DNA of 64,000 nt from Hymenobacter sublimis (lineage in GTDB: Bacteria > Bacteroidota > Bacteroidia > Cytophagales > Hymenobacteraceae), in assembly GCF_023101345.1 (NCBI RefSeq), contig NZ_CP095848.1:743501-807500 (forward strand). Reading direction: 5' to 3'. The notes under the pieces were generated by a model that saw only the letters and a program-made list of their open reading frames with translations, made no database searches and was not told the DNA's origin. Within the stretch, counting starts at the first letter, position 1; every line of letters starts with the position of its first letter. This document shows, in pieces, positions 34,221 through 42,531 of the stretch. The position numbers and the translations under genes are program-made.

Positions 34221-34268
34221 CTATTTTACTCGTAGAATAACGACTCCATTGCCGTTTACCTTCCCTCT

Positions 34269-34709
34269 ATGTCTGTTCCCTCTTATTTGCTGCGTAGCCT
34301 GCTGCTGGTCACGGTCTGGAATACTGCCTGCAACCGCAGCCACCCTGAGCAGCCGGCCACCCAAACGCCTGCGGCTACCGATGCGGCTACGGCCGTAGCC
34401 ACAGCCGAAACGCCAGAAATGCGGCTCCGTACTCCCCAGGTCGGCGACGTGTACGTGGTGCAGTTTCAGCCCCGCGATACGCAGCAACAACGCTACTATT
34501 TCTACCAGGTATACGCGGTGCATCCCGAGGCCGTGGATCTGCACCCTGCCCGGCAGGAGGCCATTAACCCGGCAGCCGACGTAAGCGCCCCCGGCTTCTT
34601 CGCCGACAACAGCCTGACTTACACCCGCGCTGAAGCGCTGGAACTGCTGCGGGAGCAACCCGGCGACGTGCTGCACAGCCGCCTGATAGCGGTGCGACGC
34701 GGAAAGTAA
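34269..34709 (+). CDS. Putative lipoprotein of unknown function
   Basis: A 146-residue exported protein. The N-terminus (MSVPSYLLRSLLLVTVWNTAC) looks like a lipoprotein signal with a weak lipobox (NTAC, C21). An Ala/Thr/Pro-rich linker (residues 25-50) precedes a single compact domain that begins VGDVYVVQFQPRD and includes YYFYQVYAVHPEAVDLHPA and, near the C-terminus, YTRAEALELLREQPGDVL. I do not recognise the family. It lies convergent to a cyclophilin lipoprotein gene only 10 bp away, with no obvious terminator between them. Confidence 0.75.
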   Translation: MSVPSYLLRSLLLVTVWNTACNRSHPEQPATQTPAATDAATAVATAETPEMRLRTPQVGDVYVVQFQPRDTQQQRYYFYQVYAVHPEAVDLHPARQEAINPAADVSAPGFFADNSLTYTRAEALELLREQPGDVLHSRLIAVRRGK

Positions 34710-34719
34710 AACGGAAGGG

Positions 34720-35481
34720 CTACCGTACTACTTTCACCTTAATATCCACGTCCTTGTGAGGCCAGTGGTCAGTACCAACGGGCTCGTTGGCAATTTTGTC
34801 GATGACGTCGAAGCCCTCCACTACCTCCCCAAATACCGTGTATTCGCCGTCGAGGCTGGGCACGCCGCCCTGGGTAGCGTAGGTGCGCAGCTGGGCGGGG
34901 GTAAGCTCTCGGTTGGTGCTGGACTGGGCCTGGTAGGGGGTAAGCTTTTTGCCCTGTACAATGTAAAAATCGTGGCTGGAAGATAGTTTGCCGGGGTTTT
35001 GCTCGTCATCGTAGCGGGCCATGCCCACGGCGCCGCGCTTGTGGAAGTGCCCCGCCCGGATTTCCGGCGGCAGGCGGTAGCGGCTCAGGCGCATGGTCAG
35101 GTGGTCGGAGGTGCCACCCTGAATGGCAAAGTCTTTCACTACCCGGTTGAATACTGTCTGATCAAAGTAGCCCTTGCGGCTGAGCAGCAGAAAGTTAGCC
35201 GTGTGCAGCGGGGTATCTTCGTAGAGCCGGATGCGCATGTTGCCATGGCGCGTTTGCAGCACCACTTCGCGACCGGGATACTGCCGGCCGTAGGGAAGCA
35301 GCAGTTCCGCGGCCGTGGAGTCGGTGAGGCTCATCAGGTCGGGGCCGGGTACTACGGGTGGGGGCGGGGTAGGCGTGGCGGCCGCTGTTTCGGGTTGGGT
35401 GCGGTTGCAGGCGGCCAGCAACAGGCCCGAGACAAGCAGCGTGCAAGATCGGAACTGGCGCAAGGGTAGGAACTGGGGCAT
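34720..35481 (-). CDS. Peptidyl-prolyl cis-trans isomerase, cyclophilin-type lipoprotein
   Basis: A 253-residue envelope cyclophilin that should speed proline isomerisation during folding of exported proteins. The ATG at 35479-35481 opens a lipoprotein signal (LLVSGLLLAAC); the frame is open further up but those residues are not signal-like. After a Thr/Pro linker the cyclophilin domain reads VVLQTRHGNMRIRLYEDTPLHTANFLLLSRKGYFDQTVFNRVV (given here in part), with FAIQGG, GAVGMAR, HDFYIVQG and YTVFGEVVEGFDVIDKI. The Trp that binds cyclosporin in human CypA is absent, as usual for bacterial forms. A 35-residue insert between YIVQG and the last strands is typical of Bacteroidota homologues. A TATCATTG promoter-like site lies upstream. 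Confidence 0.93.
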   Translation of the reverse strand: MPQFLPLRQFRSCTLLVSGLLLAACNRTQPETAAATPTPPPPVVPGPDLMSLTDSTAAELLLPYGRQYPGREVVLQTRHGNMRIRLYEDTPLHTANFLLLSRKGYFDQTVFNRVVKDFAIQGGTSDHLTMRLSRYRLPPEIRAGHFHKRGAVGMARYDDEQNPGKLSSSHDFYIVQGKKLTPYQAQSSTNRELTPAQLRTYATQGGVPSLDGEYTVFGEVVEGFDVIDKIANEPVGTDHWPHKDVDIKVKVVR

Positions 35482-35566
35482 GGGAAAGCAGCACAGATGG
35501 CGAATTGCAATGATACGAACCCCGCCGTAGTTCGATAGGACACTTTTACATCCAGGGGTAGTACGC

Positions 35567-35606
35567 AAAAAATCCGGCTACCCCCGCAAAGCAGGAGTAG
35601 CCGGAT
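35567..35606 (-). terminator. Rho-independent terminator of the Mn catalase gene
   Basis: A 10-bp perfect stem (35572-35581 with 35597-35606) containing ATCCGGCTAC is followed, on the minus strand, by a run of six T. It lies 25 bp after the catalase stop. Confidence 0.85.
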
Positions 35607-35630
35607 AAAGTCATGAAGGCCGAAGCTGCT

Positions 35631-36536
35631 TTATAGCTTGATACCCATTTTCTTGGCAATGTCAGCAAACATTTGCGGGTCGTAATCGTCGGCGCCGGGC
35701 GAGTTGAGTTGGGGCTCTTCCTCCAGCACGGGGTAGGGAACTCCCTCAAAACCGCCCTGAATCAGCTCTAGAGGCTGACCATCCTCGGGGTGCTTGCCGT
35801 CCCAGATAACGCCCGCTGTCTTGTAGTCGTCGGGGCTGAAGGTGTATAACTTCAGGTGAAGCTTTTGCTGATCCTGCAGTTTCTTGGCTTCAGGGAAGGC
35901 ATCGTTGCTAAGTTCCGGTACCGGTACCAGCTTGCTAACTTCCACACCCGTTAGCTTTTCCAGGGCCTTGGCATAGGCTACTACGTGTACGCCACCGCGC
36001 ACCAGCAGATAGCCTACCACGGCGCGGGCACAGGGGTCCGACACCATTTCGTATACCCGCATTTTGTTAGCGCGGGCCCCGCATTCCAGGAAAAAGTTGT
36101 GCAGCAAATCCAGCTTTAGGTTGCCGCTGGCGTGCACGTTCTGACCCGTCCAGGGGTTGCCCATGGAGTCGACGGGCAGGGCCGATTGGGCGCTGGTCAG
36201 GAAATGGTAGCTGTTGCGCGCATCCTTGGCGTCGGCTAGCGGTGCCGGCACTGGGTCCTTACCGCGTACTGTTTGGCCGGTTAGCAGCAGGTTGATGGCG
36301 TAGGAAAGGGCCTCGATGTGGCTATATTCCTCGGCGGCAATGCTGCACGTCAGGTCATAGAACGGCCGCAACCGGTTCCGGCCCCGGAAATTGAACGACT
36401 GAAACGTGTAGTTCATCAGGGTCGACATCTCCCCGTACTTACCGCCCAGCAGTTCCTGAATGGCGGCGGCATCGTTGGGAGAGGGATTCTTCGGTTTGGG
36501 TAGCTCAACGGCCAGCCGATCATAGCGCAAGATCAT
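35631..36536 (-). CDS. Manganese catalase family protein
   Basis: A 301-residue ferritin-like protein that should disproportionate hydrogen peroxide with a di-manganese centre in the cytoplasm. The ligand set is recognisable: E36 in GGKYGEMSTLMNY, E70 and H73 in AEEYSHIE, E151 in FFLECGARANK, and H184 in RGGVHVVAYAK, with the spacing of characterised Mn catalases. The C-terminal 70 residues form the extended arm that wraps neighbouring subunits (FEGVPYPVLEEEPQ near 265). It is monocistronic. The ATG is at 36534-36536. No oxidative-stress operator can be recognised upstream; a TAACTTTC near-promoter sits about 100 bp before the gene. Confidence 0.94.
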   Translation of the reverse strand: MILRYDRLAVELPKPKNPSPNDAAAIQELLGGKYGEMSTLMNYTFQSFNFRGRNRLRPFYDLTCSIAAEEYSHIEALSYAINLLLTGQTVRGKDPVPAPLADAKDARNSYHFLTSAQSALPVDSMGNPWTGQNVHASGNLKLDLLHNFFLECGARANKMRVYEMVSDPCARAVVGYLLVRGGVHVVAYAKALEKLTGVEVSKLVPVPELSNDAFPEAKKLQDQQKLHLKLYTFSPDDYKTAGVIWDGKHPEDGQPLELIQGGFEGVPYPVLEEEPQLNSPGADDYDPQMFADIAKKMGIKL

Positions 36537-36822
36537 AGCAAGTTGTGGTTTGGTTGGAGGACAACTAATCCGTCAGTTTGTCGCCGACTCTTTCACTAAC
36601 GATGTTTTCCTGCTGGAGTTAGCACAATCCCCGAAAGTTATTCGCTTATATCTGGTTGATAATAAAACAGTTGTGTCAAGCCAGTAGTGTGATTTATAGC
36701 ACCAAATTCAGATAGATAGACTACCACGACTACCCTTGCTTAAGGTCGCTTAGTGCAAGCGTGTAAACTGTAAGGCGCTATCCGTCAAATAGGTAACGTC
36801 AACTTCGGCTTATCGGACCCAC
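36537..36822. other. Intergenic region upstream of Mn catalase
   Basis: About 285 bp without a credible ORF, noticeably richer in AT than its surroundings. On the minus strand TAACTTTC (near 36637) is a 7/8 match to the TAnnTTTG element and could drive the catalase gene. Nothing else is supported. Confidence 0.4.
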
Positions 36823-36859
36823 AAAAAAAGTGCGGCCAGCTGAGGAGCTGGCCGCACTT
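36823..36859 (-). terminator. Rho-independent terminator of the Zn-PLC-like gene
   Basis: A perfect 14-bp stem (36828-36841 with 36846-36859, loop GAGG) is followed on the minus strand by seven T. It sits 27 bp after the stop of the 36887-38131 gene. Confidence 0.92.
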
Positions 36860-36886
36860 GCCTAATTGCGCTTTCTGCTGAGGAGG

Positions 36887-38131
36887 TTACCAGCCTGAGC
36901 CCGCCGGGGAGCCCCAACCGTCGTCGGCTGGTTTTTTCTTTTGCTTGGCTGGCTTCTCAGCTTTCATCTTCTCCTTTTGGGCGGGAGAGGCTACCGGCTT
37001 GCTCTTGGTTTTAACTTTGGTTGTACCGGCGGGTAAGGCAGGGGCCCCCGCTACCGGCGCCGGATTTACTACCGGTGAGGCCTCCGCGTCGGGTGGGAGG
37101 GCCTGCATGTCTTTGGCCGCGTTAATCATATCGGGCCGCTCGGCTTCTTTGAACTTCTGCAACGCCAGCAGCATCTGCTGATCTACCAGCCCGTTGTCCT
37201 TCCAGATCTTCATTTCCTCGTCTAGCTTCTCCTTTTCCTCCTTGCTGGGGGCTTTCTTCAGCAGGGCGTTCAGATCAGGGCTGCCAGCATCCTTCCAGGC
37301 CGTCATCCACATAGATGCCACCATGGTAGGGGCCAACTTAATGCGGTAAGCGACCTGGCCGCCGACTTTTTCGTGGTAAGAGTCGGCAAAGGCATCGGAA
37401 TAAGAGCGGCGGGTCTTGCCGTACTTGTGGCTGAAGATATACTTGGTTTCGGGCGTGTACTTGCGGGTAATTTCTTCCTCCTTATCGAAGGTATCTCCCA
37501 GAAAGCCATAGGAATCCTGTACGGCTTGCCACACCTCCTTCAGCGCATCCTTGGAGTAGTGCCCCGATTCGCTGTCGAGCTTGTACTTGGCAATGTGGCG
37601 TTCGGGGAGCTTGCTGTCCCACAAGGCATGAATGCCCTCCTGCTTTGAGAGCTGCCCATTGTAGTTAAGCGTCATATTCAGGGGCACGTAGGCATCGGCT
37701 ACGTAGTGGCCCAGGTCGGCGGAAAGGGCGATGATGGCAGTAGTATCGCGCTGGCGGAAGGCTTCCGTTAGCTTGGCTTTGGTTTCTAGCACGGCCCAGG
37801 GCAGGGTGCCGTATTTGCGCAGGGTATCGGCCGTGTACTTGGCCTCGGCCTTGTCCCAGGCCTTGGGCATGACCCCAAACGGGTCGTCGCCGTAGTGGTC
37901 CATGCGGATGAAGTGCTTGCTAGCTTCCAGTGGATCCTGGCTGCTCCGCTCGTCGGCGGCAGTGCTCAGCCGAATCAACTGAGGCAGGTTGCGGTAGTAG
38001 AAGCCGCGCATGGCTGAGGGCAGCGCGTACACCGAAATCTGCGTGATGGTGCGGTGACCGAAAAAGCCCCAGCCCGGGGACAGAATGGGGCACAACAGCA
38101 CGACAAAAAGAGTGAGTAGAAGTTTTTTCAT
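36887..38131 (-). CDS. Zinc-dependent phospholipase C / S1-P1 nuclease-like secreted protein
   Basis: A 414-residue exported protein. From the ATG at 38129-38131 a signal peptide (MKKLLLTLFVVLLCPILSPG) is followed by WGFFGHRTI, so that Trp comes close to the mature N-terminus as in zinc PLCs. Further candidate metal ligands are in SADLGHYVADAYVPLN near residue 145, IHALWDSKLPERH near 170 and the YSDAFADSYHE region near 245. The last 80 residues are Pro/Ala/Lys-rich with a basic KQKKK run and a GWGSPAGSGW end, probably disordered and cell-wall or surface related. The substrate is unknown. A TAACTTTG promoter lies 25-40 bp upstream and a strong terminator follows. Confidence 0.85.
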   Translation of the reverse strand: MKKLLLTLFVVLLCPILSPGWGFFGHRTITQISVYALPSAMRGFYYRNLPQLIRLSTAADERSSQDPLEASKHFIRMDHYGDDPFGVMPKAWDKAEAKYTADTLRKYGTLPWAVLETKAKLTEAFRQRDTTAIIALSADLGHYVADAYVPLNMTLNYNGQLSKQEGIHALWDSKLPERHIAKYKLDSESGHYSKDALKEVWQAVQDSYGFLGDTFDKEEEITRKYTPETKYIFSHKYGKTRRSYSDAFADSYHEKVGGQVAYRIKLAPTMVASMWMTAWKDAGSPDLNALLKKAPSKEEKEKLDEEMKIWKDNGLVDQQMLLALQKFKEAERPDMINAAKDMQALPPDAEASPVVNPAPVAGAPALPAGTTKVKTKSKPVASPAQKEKMKAEKPAKQKKKPADDGWGSPAGSGW

Positions 38132-38162
38132 AACGGCAGTGCGCGGCAAGGGTAACCACCAG

Positions 38163-38170
38163 CAAAGTTA
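38163..38170 (-). promoter_or_regulatory. Promoter -7 element of the Zn-PLC-like gene
   Basis: Minus-strand TAACTTTG is an exact TAnnTTTG match about 32 bp before the ATG. No TTG at the expected -33 spacing. Confidence 0.55.
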
Positions 38171-38389
38171 CAACGGAAGCACTTGATGTGCTGATTTTTG
38201 CCTGGAAGTTCTGCGCGCCAGGCGTCTGCAGTAACTCGGCTGACCGTAGCCTTTTCTGGTGGCCGCGGAACCCTTGGCAACCCGGTGCACCCGTAGGAAA
38301 AGCGGTAGGAACAGCCAAGGCAAGGGCCCGCGCGTACGCTGGCTAAAGCGTAGCTTGTGCTGCCAACTCTCACTTGTTCGTTTGCCCGC

Positions 38390-39430
38390 GTGACTCTGAT
38401 TTCCAAAAAGAAGATTACCTACGCCATTGCCGAGCCGCTGCGCCGCTACCTCCACCAGTATGACCGGGAAACCCACCTGCCCGTCACGTACCTGGACTTG
38501 ACGCGCATCAGCGGGAGCTTTCCGCTGCTGGACCGGCAAGGCCGCGATACGCTCTGGGAAACTGTGTTCTACGAGCCTCAGGCCCTGCGGGAGTTGGGAG
38601 AAGGCCTTACCCAGGTATACGCCCTACTCAAAACGGCCGGCGACCTGTCCTTCACCGACCACCTGCTGGCTGACCGGATTGATTACTGCCGCTTCGGTAA
38701 CTCCAATCCGTTTCGGGTGCGCATCGTCAATCAGCTCAACGATAACTACGACTATTTCTACGTGAAGCGGGCCGATGCTTCCCGCGTGTACGGCCTAGAG
38801 TTGGAACACCTACTCTCGCCCAATAGTATGAACTACCTCGTGCACGGCGCTACCTTGATTGAAGAGCACATTGCTGGGATTCCCGGCGACGACTTTATCC
38901 GGGACCATCTGCAGCGGCCTCACCTCAACCAGGTGCGCATTGCCAAGGAGTTCGTCAAGTTTAATGAGCGGTGCTTTGCCCGCCTGCTCGGGGATATGCG
39001 CGCCTACAACTACGTCATCGACGTAACGCCCGACTTCGAGGATGAGCAGTACCGCGTCCGGGCCATCGACTTCGACCAGCAGTGCTACGAGGGCAAGAAG
39101 AACATGTACCTACCGCAGTTTTTCAAGGATAACCGCGCCGTGGTGCTGCTGTGTAGCCAGCTGCTGACTGCCGAAACCATCCGGCAGTACCAAACGGAGG
39201 AGCGCACCCTCATGGCCCGGCGCGCCCGCTCCGAGCGCTACCGCCTGAAAGATCTGATGGATTGCCTGCGCCGGGATGAGGTGTCGCCGCCGGAAAAAGT
39301 CAACCAGCTCAAAGCCCAGCTCAACCAGCACCACCACACCGAGGAGTTTAGCGCCTGCCGCACCATGGGCGACCTAGTACGCCTGAATCTACTGCTCATG
39401 TTAGGCCGCAACCGAGCGGTGAAACAATGA
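38390..39430 (+). CDS. Conserved Bacteroidota protein of unknown function
   Basis: About 346 residues, soluble, no signal peptide. It begins (GTG at 38390) TLISKKKITYAIAEPLRRYL; a GTG at 38357 would add 11 residues. I recall this protein as strongly conserved across Bacteroidota, and the chosen start matches my memory of relatives. Strikingly conserved-looking blocks are DYFYVKRADASRVYGLELEHLLSPN near 130, IEEHIAGIPGDDFIRD near 165, and YRVRAIDFDQQCYEGKKNMYLP near 225. The Lys in YVKRAD and the later AIDFD could belong to a kinase or HipA-like fold, but that is speculation. No neighbouring gene suggests a pathway. Confidence 0.8.
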   Translation: MTLISKKKITYAIAEPLRRYLHQYDRETHLPVTYLDLTRISGSFPLLDRQGRDTLWETVFYEPQALRELGEGLTQVYALLKTAGDLSFTDHLLADRIDYCRFGNSNPFRVRIVNQLNDNYDYFYVKRADASRVYGLELEHLLSPNSMNYLVHGATLIEEHIAGIPGDDFIRDHLQRPHLNQVRIAKEFVKFNERCFARLLGDMRAYNYVIDVTPDFEDEQYRVRAIDFDQQCYEGKKNMYLPQFFKDNRAVVLLCSQLLTAETIRQYQTEERTLMARRARSERYRLKDLMDCLRRDEVSPPEKVNQLKAQLNQHHHTEEFSACRTMGDLVRLNLLLMLGRNRAVKQ

Positions 39431-39498
39431 GTGAAGTGTCATGATGAGGAAGAACGGCGCCGCCATTCGTCTCGGTCAACGTGCTACCCCTCTCAATG

Positions 39499-39539
39499 TG
39501 ACAAGCCCTTACCTCCAGCACAGAAGTAAGGGCTTGTCA
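39499..39539. terminator. Hairpin of the TGACAAGCCCTTAC family (copy 1)
   Basis: Perfect 14-bp arms at 39499-39512 and 39526-39539, then AT-rich DNA. The same sequence recurs at 45352-45400 and near 48343-48384. It lies between convergent genes and may terminate both. Confidence 0.7.
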
Positions 39540-39620
39540 TATTAGCAGGCTTCGAGCAAACGAGTCCTGGTGAGGGCACCGAGGTCAGGACTCGTTTGCA
39601 GGCGAGGAAAGAGCTTTTAC

Positions 39621-40148
39621 TTACTTCATTTTCTCTTCAACGGCGGAGCCAGCGTGTTGCTGGGCGTGTTCATCAAGTAAGGTGTTAAGGTAGTCGAAGA
39701 TGTAGTCGGCGGCTAATTGGCGCACTTTATCACAGTTGCCCTCAAACTCCTGGCGTAGCTCGTAAGCGCGGTTTTGGTGCAGCACCGTGAAGTACATCGT
39801 ACCCACCGGCTTGTCCTCCGACTCGGAGGCGCCGCCGCCGCACAGACCCGTTACGGCCACGCAAACGTCGGCCGTAGGTAAGTGCTTGTGCAGGCCCATC
39901 ACCATTTCGTTGGTAACCTGCTGGCTTTCGGCGGTATAGAGGGCCAGCGTCTCCTTCTTGACCCCGAGCAGGCGCTGCTTGGCAATGGGGTGGTAGGTAA
40001 CCACCGAGCCCAGCAGCACTTCGCTGCTCCCGAAGGCCTTAACAAACTCGGAAGCCAGCAGCCCCGCCGTGCAGCTTTCCGCAAAAGCGAGGGTGAGCTT
40101 ATACTGCAGAAATTTCTGCGCAAGGGAATTCAGGTCGGAAGGCTTCAT
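39621..40148 (-). CDS. CinA C-terminal domain protein, nicotinamide-nucleotide amidohydrolase (PncC)
   Basis: A 175-residue stand-alone CinA/PncC domain. The family nucleophile segment is visible as TLAFAESCTAGLLASEF (residues 19-35, Ser at 25), with GSSEVLLGSVVTYHPIAKQRLLGV and the VAVTGLCGGGASESEDKPVGTMYF block near 98-121, where most homologues read VTGIAGPGGG. PncC deamidates nicotinamide mononucleotide to nicotinate mononucleotide in NAD recycling. The N-terminal MoCF domain of full CinA is absent, as in E. coli YgaD-type proteins. ATG at 40146-40148; monocistronic. Confidence 0.92.
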   Translation of the reverse strand: MKPSDLNSLAQKFLQYKLTLAFAESCTAGLLASEFVKAFGSSEVLLGSVVTYHPIAKQRLLGVKKETLALYTAESQQVTNEMVMGLHKHLPTADVCVAVTGLCGGGASESEDKPVGTMYFTVLHQNRAYELRQEFEGNCDKVRQLAADYIFDYLNTLLDEHAQQHAGSAVEEKMK

Positions 40149-40266
40149 AGCAAGATTAAGGAACAGAGTGCCTTCTGTACGCCAGGTAGTCGCCTAAATG
40201 TTATGGCCGAGCTAGCCGGCCTTGCGCCGAAGTGTGTGCAAAGTGGGCTTCCCAGCCGCCATAACC

Positions 40267-41565
40267 CTATTCCTGACGGTATATTACACCTTGCTTCATT
40301 ACAAACCGCACGCGCTGCATGGCATTAATGTCCTGTACCGGGTCGCCTTCCACGGCCACTACGTCGGCCAGCTTGCCCGGCTCCAGGGTGCCCAGGGCCG
40401 GGGTTTGGCCCAGCAGCTCGGCGGCGTTTACGGTGGCGGCCCGCAGGGCCTGCAGCGGAGGCATACCCGCTTCTACCATGTAGCGAAACTCAAAAGCATT
40501 TACTCCGTGCCGGAACACGGAGGCATCGGTGCCAAACGCAATTTTTACCCCGGCTTTGTACGCCCGCCCGAATGTGCCCTGGAGCTTGGGCCCGATGGCC
40601 AACGCCTTGGGCGTCACCAGTGGGGGGTAGTAGTTCGGGTTTTTAGCGGCCGAGTCGGCAACTGATTTGCCGGCCGTGATAGTGGGCACGTACCAGGTGC
40701 CGTACTTTTTCATGAGCTGGATGGTTTCGTCGTCCATTAGGGTGCCGTGCTCAATGCTGGTGACGCCCGCCCGAATGGCCCGCTTCATGCCCTCCGCGCC
40801 GTGGGCGTGGCAGGCTACGTTCAGCCCCAAATCACGCGCAGTTTGCACCACCGCCCGAATTTCCTCCTCGGTAAATTGGGGCGCCGAGCCGTCTTTGGCT
40901 ACGCTGAGCACGCCACCGGTGCTGGCAATCTTAATAAGGTCGGCGCCGCGCTTGTACTGTTCCCGCACGGCCTGCCGGCCCTGGTCGGGGCCGTTGGCTA
41001 CCCCATCGGCGGGGCCAGGCATGCCCATCAAATCCAGGCGGTAGCCGTTGGTTGGGTCCATGTGGCCGCCCGTGCCCGATATGGCCTTGCCCGCCGTGAA
41101 GATGCGCGGCCCCACCACCTGCCCCCGGTTGATGGCATTACGCAACGCCAGATTGACGCCCGAGCCGCCCAAGTCGCGCACGGTAGTGAAACCCGCCAGC
41201 AGGGTTTTGCGGGCGTGCTCTAGGGCCCCAAAGGCCACGTCGGCAGGATTCTGAGTGAATTCCTTGAGGTAGTTGTCCTTGCTGGTTTCGCCCTCCAAAT
41301 GCACGTGGCAGTCGATGAGGCCCGGTAGCACGGTGCGGTTTTTTAGGTCCACTACTTTGTCGCGGCTGGTGGCGGGGGTAGTGTAACCGCGCTCCACGGC
41401 CAGTACCCGGCCGTTTTCAACCACCACGGTCATTTCGGTTTGGGCCCGGTCCTGGCGCATGTCGAGGAGGCGGCCGCAGTGCAGGTAGGTTTTTTGGGCT
41501 AGGGCCGCCGGCGCCAGCAGTAAGGCGCCGCCCAGGCTCAGGCCAGCTAGTAGTCGTTGTAGCAT
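40267..41565 (-). CDS. Secreted amidohydrolase family protein (imidazolonepropionase / Xaa-Pro dipeptidase-like)
   Basis: A 432-residue exported metal-dependent hydrolase. The ATG at 41563-41565 starts a signal peptide (MLQRLLAGLSLGGALLLAPAALA); the frame is open for 48 more codons upstream but those are not family-like. The TIM-barrel metal site is complete: HVH in LIDCHVHLEG, the bridging Lys in ADLIKIAST, His in VACHAHG and TSIEHGT, and Asp in AFGTDAS. The sequence resembles the amidohydrolases that cleave N-acyl or X-Pro dipeptides, but the substrate cannot be fixed. The C-terminal beta sandwich (LEPGKLADVVAVEGDP) is typical. It diverges from the ACBP gene. Confidence 0.93.
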   Translation of the reverse strand: MLQRLLAGLSLGGALLLAPAALAQKTYLHCGRLLDMRQDRAQTEMTVVVENGRVLAVERGYTTPATSRDKVVDLKNRTVLPGLIDCHVHLEGETSKDNYLKEFTQNPADVAFGALEHARKTLLAGFTTVRDLGGSGVNLALRNAINRGQVVGPRIFTAGKAISGTGGHMDPTNGYRLDLMGMPGPADGVANGPDQGRQAVREQYKRGADLIKIASTGGVLSVAKDGSAPQFTEEEIRAVVQTARDLGLNVACHAHGAEGMKRAIRAGVTSIEHGTLMDDETIQLMKKYGTWYVPTITAGKSVADSAAKNPNYYPPLVTPKALAIGPKLQGTFGRAYKAGVKIAFGTDASVFRHGVNAFEFRYMVEAGMPPLQALRAATVNAAELLGQTPALGTLEPGKLADVVAVEGDPVQDINAMQRVRFVMKQGVIYRQE

Positions 41566-41723
41566 AACAGCAGACAGGTAAGAAGTAGGAGGGGAAGATA
41601 CAATACAGAAAAATGCTGCATGCAGCCTAATTGCCGGCCAATCCGTATCTTTTGTCGCCGCCCGCTCCACTCTAGGGCTTAGGCGGCAGCTATTCCTCTC
41701 CTTAACCATCTTACCCTTCCGTC

Positions 41724-41975
41724 ATGGCTACCTCCGCCGACTTCGAAGCTGCCCAGCAGCGCGTTCAGCAGCTCCCCAGCAAACCCGATAACACCACGCT
41801 GCTGAAACTATATGCCCTCTTCAAGCAAGCCAGTGAGGGCGACGTAACCGGCGACCGGCCCGGGGGCTTCGACTTTAAAGCCATTGCCAAATACGATGCC
41901 TGGGCTGGCCTGCGCGGCAAATCCCAGGATGAGGCCCGCCAGGATTACGTAGATTTCGTGAATTCCCTGTTTTAG
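41724..41975 (+). CDS. Acyl-CoA-binding protein
   Basis: An 83-residue four-helix protein that binds long-chain acyl-CoA esters in the cytoplasm. Family residues are visible: FEAAQQRVQQLPSKPDNTTLLKLYALFKQASEGD, then FKAIAKYDAWAGLRGKSQDEARQDYVDFVNSL, including the KYDAW and LYALFKQA signatures that contact the CoA moiety. The usual VGDxxxxRPG segment is present as DVTGDRPGG. Small ACBPs are ubiquitous in eukaryotes and patchy in bacteria, so this is a genuine but less common bacterial member. A TATCTTTTG sequence about 75 bp upstream may be its promoter. A strong terminator follows. Confidence 0.95.
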   Translation: MATSADFEAAQQRVQQLPSKPDNTTLLKLYALFKQASEGDVTGDRPGGFDFKAIAKYDAWAGLRGKSQDEARQDYVDFVNSLF

Positions 41976-41996
41976 GCGTTCCGGTTTCCTTATAGC

Positions 41997-42036
41997 AAGC
42001 AAGGCCCGCTACCAACACTGGTAGCGGGCCTTGCTT
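41997..42036. terminator. Strong hairpin terminator after the ACBP gene
   Basis: A perfect 18-bp stem (41997-42014 with 42019-42036, loop ACAC). It lies between convergent ACBP and CDGSH genes. No long T-run, but the stem is very stable. Confidence 0.75.
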
Positions 42037-42066
42037 ATGTCAGGAGTAGCCAAAAGGCAGTAGCAA

Positions 42067-42354
42067 CTAGGCTAGGGGCTGATTGCCAGCATCCGGAGTG
42101 GCCGGAGCTGCCGGAGCGGGCGCAGCCGGCGCCCCGCTAGGCGTGGGCAAATCAAAGGCTACGGCGTTGTGCTCAAAGTGACCCTTGTGCGAGCCGTCGC
42201 AGAAAGGCTTGTTGCTGGAGAGCCCGCACCGGCAGATGCTGATTCGTTCCCGGCCGCCGAGGCCGTAGGGCTGGCCCTGGGCGTCAACCAGCTCAAAATC
42301 AGTGCCCTCTACCCGGAGAGAGCCGTTGCTAAGTACGGTTAGTTTGGTAGCCAT
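42067..42354 (-). CDS. CDGSH iron-sulfur domain protein
   Basis: A 95-residue protein with one CDGSH domain of the mitoNEET type. The cluster motif CRCGLSSNKPFCDGSH (residues 41-56) supplies the three Cys and one His ligands of a 2Fe-2S cluster. The part before it is a short beta segment (SLRVEGTDFELVD) and the C-terminal 25 residues are a Pro/Ala-rich tail. Members sense redox state or hand over clusters; the partner here is unknown. It has no membrane anchor. The gene is alone, with GTGA-type repeat sequence immediately upstream. Confidence 0.93.
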   Translation of the reverse strand: MATKLTVLSNGSLRVEGTDFELVDAQGQPYGLGGRERISICRCGLSSNKPFCDGSHKGHFEHNAVAFDLPTPSGAPAAPAPAAPATPDAGNQPLA

Positions 42355-42531
42355 ATGCTGGAAAGGTGAAGTGGTGAATTTGTGAGTTAATCAAGGGAGG
42401 AGCTAGGCCAAGTAGCTGGGAGGAAGTGGTTGCTTTCACTAGGGAAAGCTCGTGTTGGGCTTGTGCTAAGCGTTGCCGAAGCATGGCACATACTTTATGT
42501 GCTGCTTTTCGGTGTCTCGTCTACCGCACCG

